Below, in pieces: positions 38,730 to 47,184 of a stretch of 64,000 nucleotides of DNA. A model generated the notes under the pieces. The model had not been told where the DNA came from. It did no database searches and was given only the letters and a program-made list of their open reading frames with translations. The stretch's first letter is position 1. Each line of letters opens with the position of its first letter. The position numbers were made by a program, and so were the translations under genes. The DNA comes from Palsa-744 sp963734815 (GTDB lineage Bacteria; Actinomycetota; Thermoleophilia; Solirubrobacterales; Solirubrobacteraceae): assembly GCA_963734815.1 (NCBI GenBank), contig CAVTIH010000003.1, forward strand, positions 310,001 to 374,000. The letters are read 5' to 3'.

Positions 38730-40415
38730 TTGAGCTGGCTGTTCCCCTCCCCGCGGGACTACCGCCGTGGATGGCTGCGCGGCGATTTGATCGCGGGGTT
38801 GACGGTTTGGGCTGTGCTTGTCCCCGAGGCGCTCGCCTACGCCTCGATCGCGGGGGTCTCCCCCGTCGTCGGCCTGTACGCGGCACCCGGTGCGCTGATC
38901 CTCTACGCCGCGCTCGGCAGTTCACGCCAACTCATCGCCGGTCCGATGTCCGCCACCGCCGCGCTGTCGGCGGCGACCGTCGCGGCGCTTGTGCCAGTCG
39001 GCAGCGATCGCTTCACGGCGATGACCGCCGCGCTGGCGATCACAACCGGCCTGGCGGCGCTGCTGGCCGGCGTTCTGCGCCTGGGATTCGTCGCGAGCTT
39101 CATCTCCGAGCCGGTGATCAAGGGCTTCATCCTCGGGCTTGCACTGACGATCATCATCGGCCAGGTACCCAAGCTGCTCGGGATCGAGAAGGGCACCGGC
39201 GACTTCTTCGAGCAGCTGTGGCACGTCATCGTCCACTTGGGCGACACGCAGACCACCACACTGCTCGTCGGCGCTCTGTCGCTCGCGGTCATCCTCGCGC
39301 TGCGGCGTGTCGCCCCGGTCGTGCCCGGATCGTTGGTCGCGGTGCTGCTGGGCATCGTCGCGGTCAAGCTCTTTCACCTGGACGAGCATGGCGTCTCGAT
39401 CGTCGGCCCGATCAAGAGTGGCCTACCGAGTTTCGGTACCCCCAACGTCCACCTGAAAGACTTCGGGACCCTCGTCGCGGGGGGAATTGGGGTGATGCTC
39501 GTCGGGTTTGCCGAGGGCCTCGGCGCGGCCAAGACCTACGCCGCGCGTGAGCACTACGAGATCGACGCCAACCGCGAGTTGCTCGGGCTCGGCGGCGCAA
39601 ACATCGCCGCCGGACTCTCGAGCGGCATGGTCGTCAACGGCAGCCTCTCAAAGACCGCCGTCAACGGAGCCGCCGGCGCGCATACCCAGCTCTCCGGGCT
39701 GATCGTCGCGGCGCTGACGATCCTCACGCTGCTCGCGCTCACGGGGCTCTTCGAAGACCTCCCCGATGCCACACTCGCCGCGATCGTGATCGCAGCGGTG
39801 ATCGAGCTGGTGGACTACCGCGCGCTGATCGAGCTCTACCGCGCCCACACCGAGCGTCTCGGACGCGAGTTCGGGTTCGCTTCGCGCCCGGATTTCATCG
39901 CCGCCGTCGCGGCGCTCCTCGGCGTCACCGTCTTCGACACCCTCCCCGGCCTGTTCATCGGGATCGGCATCTCGCTGCTGCTGCTGATCTACCGCGCCTC
40001 CCGTCCCTACATCGCGACACTGGGGCGCGAGCCGGGCCCCGACGGCCGCTACAGCGACATCGACCGCCATCCCGGCAACGAACTGCCGTCGCACGTCGCC
40101 GTACTGCGGATCGAGAGCAGCCTGTACTTCGCCAACGCCGACGCCGTCCGGACCCGCATCATGCACCTCGCCGCGGCCGACGGCATCACCGCCGTGATCC
40201 TCGACGCCGAGACGATCCCCTTCATCGACGTCACTGCCGCGCGGATGCTCGCGGCCCTCGCGGAAGACCTGGACCGGCGCGAGGTACAGCTGCTCCTAGC
40301 CTGCGACATCGGGCAGGTTCGAGACATCCTCCGCAGCGTCATCGAGAACCCCGCGATCACCCACTTCTACCCGACCGTGCAGGCGGCCGTAGCCGCGGCC
40401 CAGACCCGCACATAA
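38730..40415 (+). CDS. SulP-family anion transporter with STAS domain
   Basis: A 561-residue SLC26/SulP transporter. The N-terminal WLRGDLIAGLTVWAVLVPEALAYASIAGVSPVVGLYA is the family signature (given in shortened parts: GDLIAGLTV, PEALAYA, GVSPVVGLYAA). About 12-14 helices follow, then a C-terminal STAS domain (about 440-555, VAVLRIESSLYFANAD, LDAETIPFIDVTAARML). The start is TTG 38730. Third in line after sulfatase and HAD genes, it probably moves sulfate, the sulfatase product. It ends at a strong hairpin. Confidence 0.88.
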   Translation: MSWLFPSPRDYRRGWLRGDLIAGLTVWAVLVPEALAYASIAGVSPVVGLYAAPGALILYAALGSSRQLIAGPMSATAALSAATVAALVPVGSDRFTAMTAALAITTGLAALLAGVLRLGFVASFISEPVIKGFILGLALTIIIGQVPKLLGIEKGTGDFFEQLWHVIVHLGDTQTTTLLVGALSLAVILALRRVAPVVPGSLVAVLLGIVAVKLFHLDEHGVSIVGPIKSGLPSFGTPNVHLKDFGTLVAGGIGVMLVGFAEGLGAAKTYAAREHYEIDANRELLGLGGANIAAGLSSGMVVNGSLSKTAVNGAAGAHTQLSGLIVAALTILTLLALTGLFEDLPDATLAAIVIAAVIELVDYRALIELYRAHTERLGREFGFASRPDFIAAVAALLGVTVFDTLPGLFIGIGISLLLLIYRASRPYIATLGREPGPDGRYSDIDRHPGNELPSHVAVLRIESSLYFANADAVRTRIMHLAAADGITAVILDAETIPFIDVTAARMLAALAEDLDRREVQLLLACDIGQVRDILRSVIENPAITHFYPTVQAAVAAAQTRT

Positions 40416-40426
40416 CGACATGGGCT

Positions 40427-40459
40427 GCGCTGTCTCACATCGGTGAGACGCCACAGCGC
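40427..40459. terminator. Bulged hairpin between SulP and nitroreductase genes
   Basis: GCGCTGT and GTCTCAC on the left pair with GTGAGAC and ACAGCGC on the right around a four-base loop, with a GCC bulge. It lies 11 bases after the sulP stop and abuts the convergent nitroreductase stop, so it could end transcription from both sides. No clear U-run. Confidence 0.6.
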
Positions 40460-40978
40460 CTATGGCAGGTAGCGCACGAAATCGGCGACTGGTGCCCGCT
40501 CGGGCACATGCCGATCTTGGCGAGGGCGGCCGAGGTGGAGTAGCCCAATTGGAGTTTCGAGGGCGTCCAGTTGGAGCGCCTCCCGGCCGGCAGGCGAGTC
40601 TAGGAACGGCAGGGTCCGCCAGTAGCCGGCGAGCCCCGCCCCATGGGCGGCGAGCAGCACCAGATAGGCGGCGACCGCGCTGGCGAGCAGATCCTCCCTC
40701 TGGCGAGCGCTGTCACCCTGCGTGTACACCGATGCGACAACAAGGGTCGGCGCGCGATCGAGCTTGCTCGCCGAACCGGGGATGGTGTTCTCGGCGATCG
40801 CCTTGAGCCGCTCAACCGTGCGGGGGCCGAGCACTCGGAAGCGCCAAGGGTTGGTGAGGTGGTGGTTGGGAGCCCAGCGGGCGAGCTCGAACAGCTGTTG
40901 CAGCAGCTCCGGCGCCACCGGCTGTGGGGCGAACACCTTGTGGGTGCGCCTAGTTCGGATTGCGTGCTCGAGCTCCAT
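40460..40978 (-). CDS. Nitroreductase-family FMN oxidoreductase
   Basis: A 172-residue nitroreductase: MELEHAIRTRRTHKVF at the N-terminus with the FMN-phosphate Arg cluster, LLQQLFELARWAPNHHLTNPWRFRVL, and the later YLVLLAAHGAGLAGYWRTLPFL. It probably uses NAD(P)H and FMN. ATG 40978 is preferred over the longer 41041 start because family similarity begins there. The 270 bases upstream of it (to 41248) hold nothing I can identify. Confidence 0.85.
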   Translation of the reverse strand: MELEHAIRTRRTHKVFAPQPVAPELLQQLFELARWAPNHHLTNPWRFRVLGPRTVERLKAIAENTIPGSASKLDRAPTLVVASVYTQGDSARQREDLLASAVAAYLVLLAAHGAGLAGYWRTLPFLDSPAGREALQLDALETPIGLLHLGRPRQDRHVPERAPVADFVRYLP

Positions 40979-41248
40979 GCCACAGCGAACGTACCCGATT
41001 GCACGGCGTGGATACTTCAGCGCCCCGAGCGGACCCGCCAAAAGGGCCGGCCCGGGACCCTACGTGCCGGTCCGCGGATCGTCGAACCGCGCCTTGCCGC
41101 CGAACTGGAGGCTCGATCAGATGCCGGCTCCGTGGGCCAAGGAGCCCAAAACCAGGGCCTGACCGCGAAAGAGCAGCTCCTTATCAAGCCGTGTGGACGT
41201 AGCGATGCATAATAGAGCGTCACTCCAACGAACCAGGAGCGCCTCGCC

Positions 41249-41956
41249 ATGACCCAAGAGCTGTGGACCGCAATGGATCGCTACATCTGCGATCGCCTGC
41301 TCCCCGAGGACGCGGCGCTCGATGCCGCCCTCGCGACCTGTGAGGCCGCGGGCCTTCCCCCGATCGCGGTCACCCCGGCGCAGGGCAAGCTGCTCGAGCT
41401 GCTGGTGCGTATTCATGGTGCCCGCCGCATCCTCGAGCTGGGCACCCTCGGCGGCTACAGCACGATCTGGCTGGCGCGTGGGCTGCCGTCGGGCGGGAGC
41501 ATCGTGACGCTCGAGCTCGACCCCCACCACGCCGAGGTCGCGGCGGCGAACCTGGAGCGGGCCGGCGTGAGCGAGATGGTGGAGCTGCGCGTGGGCGCCG
41601 CGCTGCAGACGCTGTCCGAGCTGCACGCCGAGGGCGCCGGGCCATTCGACCTGATCTTCATCGACGCGGACAAGCGCAACTACCCGGGGTACCTGGAGTG
41701 GTCGCTGAAGCTCTCTCGTCCCGGCAGCGTGATCATCGGCGACAACGTCGTGCGCGCCGGCGTGGTCCTCGACCCCGACGGCTACGACCCGCGACTCGGC
41801 GAGGGCGGCGTGCAGGAGGTGCGTCGCTTCTACGACCTGCTCGCCGCCGAGCCTCGCGTGAGCGCGACTGCCACCCAGACGGTCGGCGAAAAGGGCCACG
41901 ACGGCTTTGTCATCGCGTTGGTTGGCGACGGCGGCGACACCAACGGCGCACCTTGA
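41249..41956 (+). CDS. O-methyltransferase (CCoAMT-like, class I SAM)
   Basis: A 235-residue methyltransferase of the caffeoyl-CoA/catechol O-methyltransferase type: SAM motif ILELGTLGGYSTIWLARGL, acidic VTLELDPHHAEVA, metal-binding IFIDADKRNYPGYLEW and IIGDNVVRAG. It acts on a catechol-like hydroxyl with a divalent metal. It stands alone. Confidence 0.88.
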   Translation: MTQELWTAMDRYICDRLLPEDAALDAALATCEAAGLPPIAVTPAQGKLLELLVRIHGARRILELGTLGGYSTIWLARGLPSGGSIVTLELDPHHAEVAAANLERAGVSEMVELRVGAALQTLSELHAEGAGPFDLIFIDADKRNYPGYLEWSLKLSRPGSVIIGDNVVRAGVVLDPDGYDPRLGEGGVQEVRRFYDLLAAEPRVSATATQTVGEKGHDGFVIALVGDGGDTNGAP

Positions 41957-42025
41957 TCGACGGGGGACCCCAATGCGCATCCCGTTGCGGCTGGCCGACA
42001 TCCAACGGGGTGCCGCGGCATCTGC

Positions 42026-42400
42026 TCATCGACCCTGTCGTGGCTCGAGCGAGGTGGAGCGGCGGTAGCGGCGCGTGCCGGGATCTTGCTCGAGCAGGCC
42101 GACCGCGTGCAACGTGTGCGCGTAGCGATGGGTGGTCGACGCCGGTAGGTCGAGCTCCTGGGCGACTTCCTTGATGCCCCGATCGCTCCCGTCGGCGGGA
42201 AATGCGATCAGAACGACCAGACCGAACAGCAACGACCGCGACATGGTGCGGTCGTCCAGCAGCGGCGATCTGGTCAGCTGCCCCGGCGCCGCCAACCCGG
42301 GCAGCAGGTTGGCGTTATCGCTGCCGGCGGCGCTCGCCGCGGCGATCACGCTCGCCACCTGCTCGGCGGTCAGCCCGAGCGACACGCCCCGCTCGCTCAA
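42026..42400 (-). CDS. Short IclR-like helix-turn-helix protein
   Basis: About 124 residues from TTG 42400 (GGAGAGG upstream). The C-terminal part has an IclR-type HTH (IKEVAQELDLPASTTHRYAHTLHAVGLLEQDP), similar to the full IclR protein at 46.2 kb. The effector-binding domain is absent and an unrelated helical region lies before the HTH. It may be a truncated regulator or a short DNA-binding antagonist. Confidence 0.6.
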   Translation of the reverse strand: MSERGVSLGLTAEQVASVIAAASAAGSDNANLLPGLAAPGQLTRSPLLDDRTMSRSLLFGLVVLIAFPADGSDRGIKEVAQELDLPASTTHRYAHTLHAVGLLEQDPGTRRYRRSTSLEPRQGR

Positions 42401-42565
42401 GCCAACCTCTCCCTGAGCGCCGACCCCTGTGGCCTCATGCCGCTGTCGGGCTGCTCGATCACGAGTCCCAGCATGGCTTCGCCGCTGACAGTCCAACTGT
42501 TTGCTTGCGTGGCATGTAGCGCAGAAGCTACAGGAAACCGGGAGTAGATGCTGTGTTTATGGAAT

Positions 42566-42595
42566 CGTCTATATAGATTGGGCATTTGATAGACG
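42566..42595. promoter_or_regulatory. Inverted repeat upstream of the propeller/GH27 operon
   Basis: CGTCTAT (42566-42572) and ATAGACG (42589-42595) form a perfect inverted repeat in an AT-rich stretch. It lies in the 291-base divergent region between the short IclR-like gene and the secreted propeller gene. A reasonable operator for one of the IclR proteins. Nothing else is evident in this gap. Confidence 0.4.
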
Positions 42596-42691
42596 GGACG
42601 AGCGACAAAACTCAACCCAGCCGTCGGCCCCGGGCAGACAAGTGTATGCACAGTCGGAGTCGGCCACCCGGTCTGGCAATCTTCCCTGCCG

Positions 42692-44800
42692 ATGCGCAAC
42701 CGCAAGCCGCAACGGGTGTTAGGGGTGGACGTGCACTTGGACCGTCCCCGCGAGCCCGCGCTGGCCGCCGTCCGCGCCGCAATCGTGGCCGTGGCGGCCC
42801 TGTGCGCCGTGGCGCTCGCTTGCGTGGCCGCCACGCCGGCCGAGGCAACGCCGGCGCTGAGCTGGAGCGCGGCCAAGATCGACGAAACGGCACTGACGGG
42901 CGTTTCGTGCGCCTCGTCCTCGCTGTGCGTGGCGGTCGACGGGAAGAGCCACGTGCTGGTCAGCGCCAGCCCCTCTGGCGGCTCCTCGACGTGGCATACC
43001 GCGGAAATTGCCGGAGCGGGGGCGTTCACCGGCGTCTCCTGCGCCTCCAATACCCTCTGCGTAGCAGTGGATGGGAGCGGCAAGGCGACGATCAGCACCA
43101 ACCCCGTCGGCGGCTCCTCGACGTGGCATACCGCGGACATTGCCGGAGCGGGGGCGTTCGCCGGCGTCTCCTGCGCCTCCAATACCCTCTGCGTAGCAGT
43201 GGATGGGAGCGGCAACGCATTCATCAGCACCAACCCCGGCGAAGGCGGGGGCACGGGCGCGACCTGGAGGAAGGCGGAAATCGACACGGGCGCCTTGACA
43301 TCCGTGTCGTGTGTGGCCGGCCCGCTGTGCGTCGCGGTGGACAAAACGGGAGACGTCCTGGTGAGCGGCGAACCGACGGGCTCGTCGTGGGCCTCTCGCC
43401 AGATCGACAGCTCCCCCCTCCTCGCGATCTCGTGTGCCCCCGCACCAGCCGGCGTGTGCGCGGCCGTGGATGAAGCCGGGGCGGCGCTGGCGAGCGGGAA
43501 TCCCAGCGCGGGCCTTCCCAGCGCCTCCACCGCCACCTGGAGCGCGACCCCGCTCGGCTCGCTCGGCGGCGCTCCGACGGGCGCCTCCTGCACCGCGGCG
43601 GGACTGTGCGTGCTGGTTGCCAACAACGGAGATGGCTACGTCGGCGACGACCCCACCGCGCCAGCGCCATCGTGGACTTTCGCGGGGATCGACCCCGGGA
43701 CACCCTTGTCGGCGGTCTCGTGTGAGTCCGACGGGCTTTGCGCAGCCGTGTCCGGAGGGTTGGGGAGCGGTGCGGGTCAGGTCTTCGTGGCCACGGTCCC
43801 ACCGCCGGTGCTCGTCACAAGCACCCCGAGCGCGGTGGCCGAAACCACGGCGACGGTCACCGGCATGGTGGACACCAACGACGCGACCCTCACGAGCTGC
43901 CGTTTCGAATATGGCTCCAGCGAAACGTACGGGCAGAGCGCGCCATGTCCGAGCACACTCGCGGCGGGCAGCGCCAACCAACCGGTGAGCGCGACGCTGA
44001 CCGGGTTGACGCCGAACGTCACCTACGACTACCGACTGGTGGCGGCGAGCGCGAACGGCGAAGCGAGAACCGCTAGCGCCACGTTCAAGACGACCGCGCC
44101 GCCACTGGTGCAGCCGCACCCCTCGATCAGTGGGCTCCCAGCCCCCGGGCAGCGCCTGACCTGCAAATCGGGCGTGAGCGGCAGCGGCGCGAGCAGCGCG
44201 ACGCTGAGCTACGCGTGGCTGCGCAACACGAGGGCGATCTCCGGCGCGAGTGGCTCGACCTACGTGGTGGGCAGCGCCGACGTCTCACACCACCTGCAGT
44301 GCCGCGTGAGCGCCACCAACGCGGGCGGCAGCGCGAGCGCAACGAGCGCGTTCGTGACGGTGCCGGCGGGCGGGCTGGGTGCGATCTCAGAGACTCAGGT
44401 GGGGACTCCGCGCGTCGCTGGTCGCACCGTGAGCGTCACCATTACCTGCTCGGCACAGGCGGCGGGGAGCTGCGCGATCACGCTGCGCCTGACGGTGCTC
44501 GAGACGCTGCGCGGGAGCCGCGTGATCGCGGTGGCCGCGCGACGCACCACGCGCAAGACGGTGACGGTGGGCGCGGTCACGGCACACGTGCCGCCAGGCC
44601 AACGGGGCACGGTGACTGTCGCCCTGAACGCAACCGGCAGGCGGCTGCTCAAGAGCTTTCACAAACTCAGCGCAAAGCTGTCGGTGAGCGGCACCGTGGT
44701 GGGCGCGCTCAGCGCCCAGCTGCGAAGTGCCACGGTGACGCTGGGAGCCAGCGCGGGCAAGGCGTCTTCGCGCAAGACGGCCACCCACCGCGGACGATGA
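42692..44800 (+). CDS. Secreted beta-propeller-like protein with Cys-motif repeats
   Basis: A 702-residue secreted protein. After a signal-like segment (AAIVAVAALCAVALACVAAT) come about nine repeats built on VSCASxxLCVAVD, probably propeller blades with a disulfide in each. Then come a fibronectin-III-like domain (about 370-465) and an Ig-like/adhesive C-terminal region. Two blades (from 42977 and 43109) are nearly identical over a 132-base unit. It overlaps the alpha-galactosidase start (ATGA), so it may bind the same polysaccharide. The start is uncertain: GTG 42731 is also plausible. Confidence 0.75.
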   Translation: MRNRKPQRVLGVDVHLDRPREPALAAVRAAIVAVAALCAVALACVAATPAEATPALSWSAAKIDETALTGVSCASSSLCVAVDGKSHVLVSASPSGGSSTWHTAEIAGAGAFTGVSCASNTLCVAVDGSGKATISTNPVGGSSTWHTADIAGAGAFAGVSCASNTLCVAVDGSGNAFISTNPGEGGGTGATWRKAEIDTGALTSVSCVAGPLCVAVDKTGDVLVSGEPTGSSWASRQIDSSPLLAISCAPAPAGVCAAVDEAGAALASGNPSAGLPSASTATWSATPLGSLGGAPTGASCTAAGLCVLVANNGDGYVGDDPTAPAPSWTFAGIDPGTPLSAVSCESDGLCAAVSGGLGSGAGQVFVATVPPPVLVTSTPSAVAETTATVTGMVDTNDATLTSCRFEYGSSETYGQSAPCPSTLAAGSANQPVSATLTGLTPNVTYDYRLVAASANGEARTASATFKTTAPPLVQPHPSISGLPAPGQRLTCKSGVSGSGASSATLSYAWLRNTRAISGASGSTYVVGSADVSHHLQCRVSATNAGGSASATSAFVTVPAGGLGAISETQVGTPRVAGRTVSVTITCSAQAAGSCAITLRLTVLETLRGSRVIAVAARRTTRKTVTVGAVTAHVPPGQRGTVTVALNATGRRLLKSFHKLSAKLSVSGTVVGALSAQLRSATVTLGASAGKASSRKTATHRGR

Positions 44801-46167
44801 GGGTTTCCGTCGGTACGCCTCGCGTCGGTGTGGCGATCGCGGCGCTCGTACTGCTGGTTGCCCCCGCGGCACAAGCGCACACCGCCAAGCGGAGCACCCA
44901 CTCGACGAAGGCCCACCACGCCCGCTCACTGGCCGCGCGCCGCACCAGCGCGAGCAAGGCCAGTGGCGCGGCGACGCCGACGGGCGTGCTGGCGCCGACG
45001 CCGTACATGGGTTGGGACACGTACTTCGCGTTCGGCTCGCACTACAACGAGGCGACGGTCCTCGAGCAGGCCAGCCAGCTGCGCACGAAAGGGTTGATCA
45101 AGGACGGGTACAACTACCTGTGGCTGGATGTGGGCTGGTGGCAGGGAGCCCGCAACGCGGCGGGGGAAATCACCGTGAGCCCGACACAGTGGCCGCACGG
45201 GATGGCGTGGCTGACGCGTACGCTGCACGAAGCGGGGCTGAAGGTGGGCTTGTACACCGACGCGGGGACGAACGGCTGCGGCGGCCAGGGGCAGGGCAGC
45301 TACGGCCACTACCAGCAGGACGTGAACACGTTTGCCAAATGGGGCTTCGACGCGGTGAAGGTGGACTTCTGCGGGGGCATTCAGCAGCGCCTCGATCCGG
45401 CGAGCGCGTACGCGGAACTCCATGAAGCGATCGTGCACAACTCCAGCAACCGTCCGATGCTGCTGTCGGTGTGCAACTACCTGCAGCCCGGCCAGTACGA
45501 AAGCGAAGTCCCGACACTCGAAAACTCCGCCTTCTCCTCCTACACGTTCGGGCCGAGCGTGGGCAACAGCTGGCGCACCGACACCGACGTGGGCGTGCCG
45601 GGTGACGTGGAATTCAGCTCGGTGCTGCGCAACCTCGATGCGGACGCCGCCAACCCGGAAGCCGCGGGGCCCGGCCACTGGAACGACCCCGACTACCTCG
45701 GCCCCGACCAGGGGATGTCGGCGGCGCAGTTCCGCACGCAGTTCAGCATCTGGGCGATGCTGGCGGCGCCGCTGATGATCAGCGAGGACTTGATCTCGAT
45801 GTCAAGCGCCACCCACACGACGGTCACCAACAAGGAAGCGATCGCGATCGACCAGGACCCCGCCGGCCAGCAGGCGCGCCTGCTCTCCTCGATCGGTTCG
45901 GGCGAGGTGTGGGTGAAGCCGTTGGCCAACGGCAGGCGGGCGGTGGCACTGCTGAACCGCTCCTCCAAGACGCTTGAGCTCACGACCAGCGCCGCCGAAG
46001 TGGGGATGGGAGCCGCGCACGCGTATCAGCTGCGTAACGTGTGGACGGGCGCGGTCACGAGCACAACCAGCGGGATCGGCGCGAGCGTGCCGGGCGAATC
46101 GACGGTGCTCTTAGAGGTCTCGACCGCTGCGCAGGCGATCGAAGCGGTCCCCAAGCGCGAGGGGTAG
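44797..46167 (+). CDS. GH27 alpha-galactosidase, secreted
   Basis: A 456-residue glycoside hydrolase of family 27. A signal peptide (VGVAIAALVLLVAPAAQAHT) and a Ser/Ala-rich linker precede the catalytic barrel starting PTPYMGWDTYFAFG. The nucleophile Asp lies in FDAVKVDFCGG, the acid/base Asp in SWRTDTDVG, and WLDVGWW is the typical substrate-pocket strand. A C-terminal beta domain follows (about 370-450). It starts within the stop codon of the propeller gene. It releases terminal alpha-galactose (or alpha-N-acetylgalactosamine) from extracellular glycans. Confidence 0.9.
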   Translation: MRVSVGTPRVGVAIAALVLLVAPAAQAHTAKRSTHSTKAHHARSLAARRTSASKASGAATPTGVLAPTPYMGWDTYFAFGSHYNEATVLEQASQLRTKGLIKDGYNYLWLDVGWWQGARNAAGEITVSPTQWPHGMAWLTRTLHEAGLKVGLYTDAGTNGCGGQGQGSYGHYQQDVNTFAKWGFDAVKVDFCGGIQQRLDPASAYAELHEAIVHNSSNRPMLLSVCNYLQPGQYESEVPTLENSAFSSYTFGPSVGNSWRTDTDVGVPGDVEFSSVLRNLDADAANPEAAGPGHWNDPDYLGPDQGMSAAQFRTQFSIWAMLAAPLMISEDLISMSSATHTTVTNKEAIAIDQDPAGQQARLLSSIGSGEVWVKPLANGRRAVALLNRSSKTLELTTSAAEVGMGAAHAYQLRNVWTGAVTSTTSGIGASVPGESTVLLEVSTAAQAIEAVPKREG

Positions 46168-46190
46168 TCAGAGGACCCCCCCCAGGGTGG

Positions 46191-47045
46191 TCAGAGGACC
46201 CCAGCCGCGGCGAGCTCGTCATCGCGGCGGTAGCCGAGGCGCGCGGAGATGCGGTCGGCGGTGGCGACGAGGTGCGGGCCGAGGTGGTCGATCAGGTCTT
46301 GCAGCGAGATCATCGAGGAGTGCGCGGCCATGTTGGCGGCGGCAACGACCTCGCGTGAGTCGGAGCGGATCGGGGCGGCGATCGAGTGCAGCCCAGGGGT
46401 GAGCTCCTGGTCGTTGACGGCGAGGCCGTCCTCGCGGATGCGCTCGAACTCGACCGCCAGCAGGCGCCTGCTGGTGATCGTCGCGGGGGTGCGGCGCTCC
46501 AGTTTGATTTCGCCGAGCAGCTCGCGCCGCTCGCTGTCGGGGAGGTGGGCAAGCAGGAGCTTGCCCATCGCGGTGCAGTATGCGGGCAGGCGCGAGCCGA
46601 GCGCGAGGTCGAGGTCGATTCGCTGCTGGCCACGGCGGTGGGAGCGGGCGCGCGCGACATAGACGATCTCGGGACCGTCGAGCACCGCCACGTTGATCGT
46701 GTAGCCGGTGCGCCGGCGCAGTTCGTCGAGGTAGGGCTGGGCGTGCTCGCGCAGGGAGGTTGAGTTGAGCGCCGACATCCCCAGGTCGGTGACGTGCAGC
46801 CCGAGGCGGTACTTGCGCGAAGCGCCCTGCTCGAGGTAGCCCAGCGCGACGAGCGTGATCACATAACGGTGCGTGGTGGAGCGGCTCATGCCGAGCGAGT
46901 CGGCGATGTCGGCAATTCCCAGCACTGGACGGTCGGGCGTGAAACATGCCAGGATCGCAAGGCCGCGCTCCAACGACTGCGAGTAGCGCGGTTCGCGCAG
47001 GCTGGGGACCGTCCACTCATTCTGAGGTATCGCTGTACGCGGCAT
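46191..47045 (-). CDS. IclR-family transcriptional regulator
   Basis: A 284-residue IclR protein with an N-terminal winged helix (YSQSLERGLAILACF, IADIADSLGMSRSTTHRYVITL) and a complete effector domain (INVAVLDGPEIVYVARARS, PAYCTAMGKLLLAHL, GLHSIAAPI). Start ATG 47045 with GAGAGG upstream. It is convergent with the galactosidase gene and probably controls the locus. An inverted repeat lies just upstream of its start. Confidence 0.88.
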   Translation of the reverse strand: MPRTAIPQNEWTVPSLREPRYSQSLERGLAILACFTPDRPVLGIADIADSLGMSRSTTHRYVITLVALGYLEQGASRKYRLGLHVTDLGMSALNSTSLREHAQPYLDELRRRTGYTINVAVLDGPEIVYVARARSHRRGQQRIDLDLALGSRLPAYCTAMGKLLLAHLPDSERRELLGEIKLERRTPATITSRRLLAVEFERIREDGLAVNDQELTPGLHSIAAPIRSDSREVVAAANMAAHSSMISLQDLIDHLGPHLVATADRISARLGYRRDDELAAAGVL

Positions 47046-47084
47046 ACTGAGCCTCTCATTCTTTGATCTTGTCAACCCAAATGT

Positions 47085-47117
47085 TACCCCAGACCAGTCT
47101 TTTGGAAACATGGGGTA
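47085..47117. promoter_or_regulatory. Candidate IclR operator
   Basis: TACCCCA (47085-47091) and TGGGGTA (47111-47117) form a perfect 7-base inverted repeat in an AT-rich stretch upstream of the iclR start (minus strand). It is probably the autoregulatory site. Confidence 0.5.
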
Positions 47118-47184
47118 TAAATAACGCGTATTTTGAACGGCTTTTCGTCTGCGCCGAACCCGTTTCCGTGGCGGGTCCTCAAGC

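Noticed and set aside
44215..44796. Upstream extension of the alpha-galactosidase frame into the propeller gene
   Set aside because: It would be an out-of-frame reading of the propeller gene; the signal peptide begins at 44797, which also forms an ATGA overlap.
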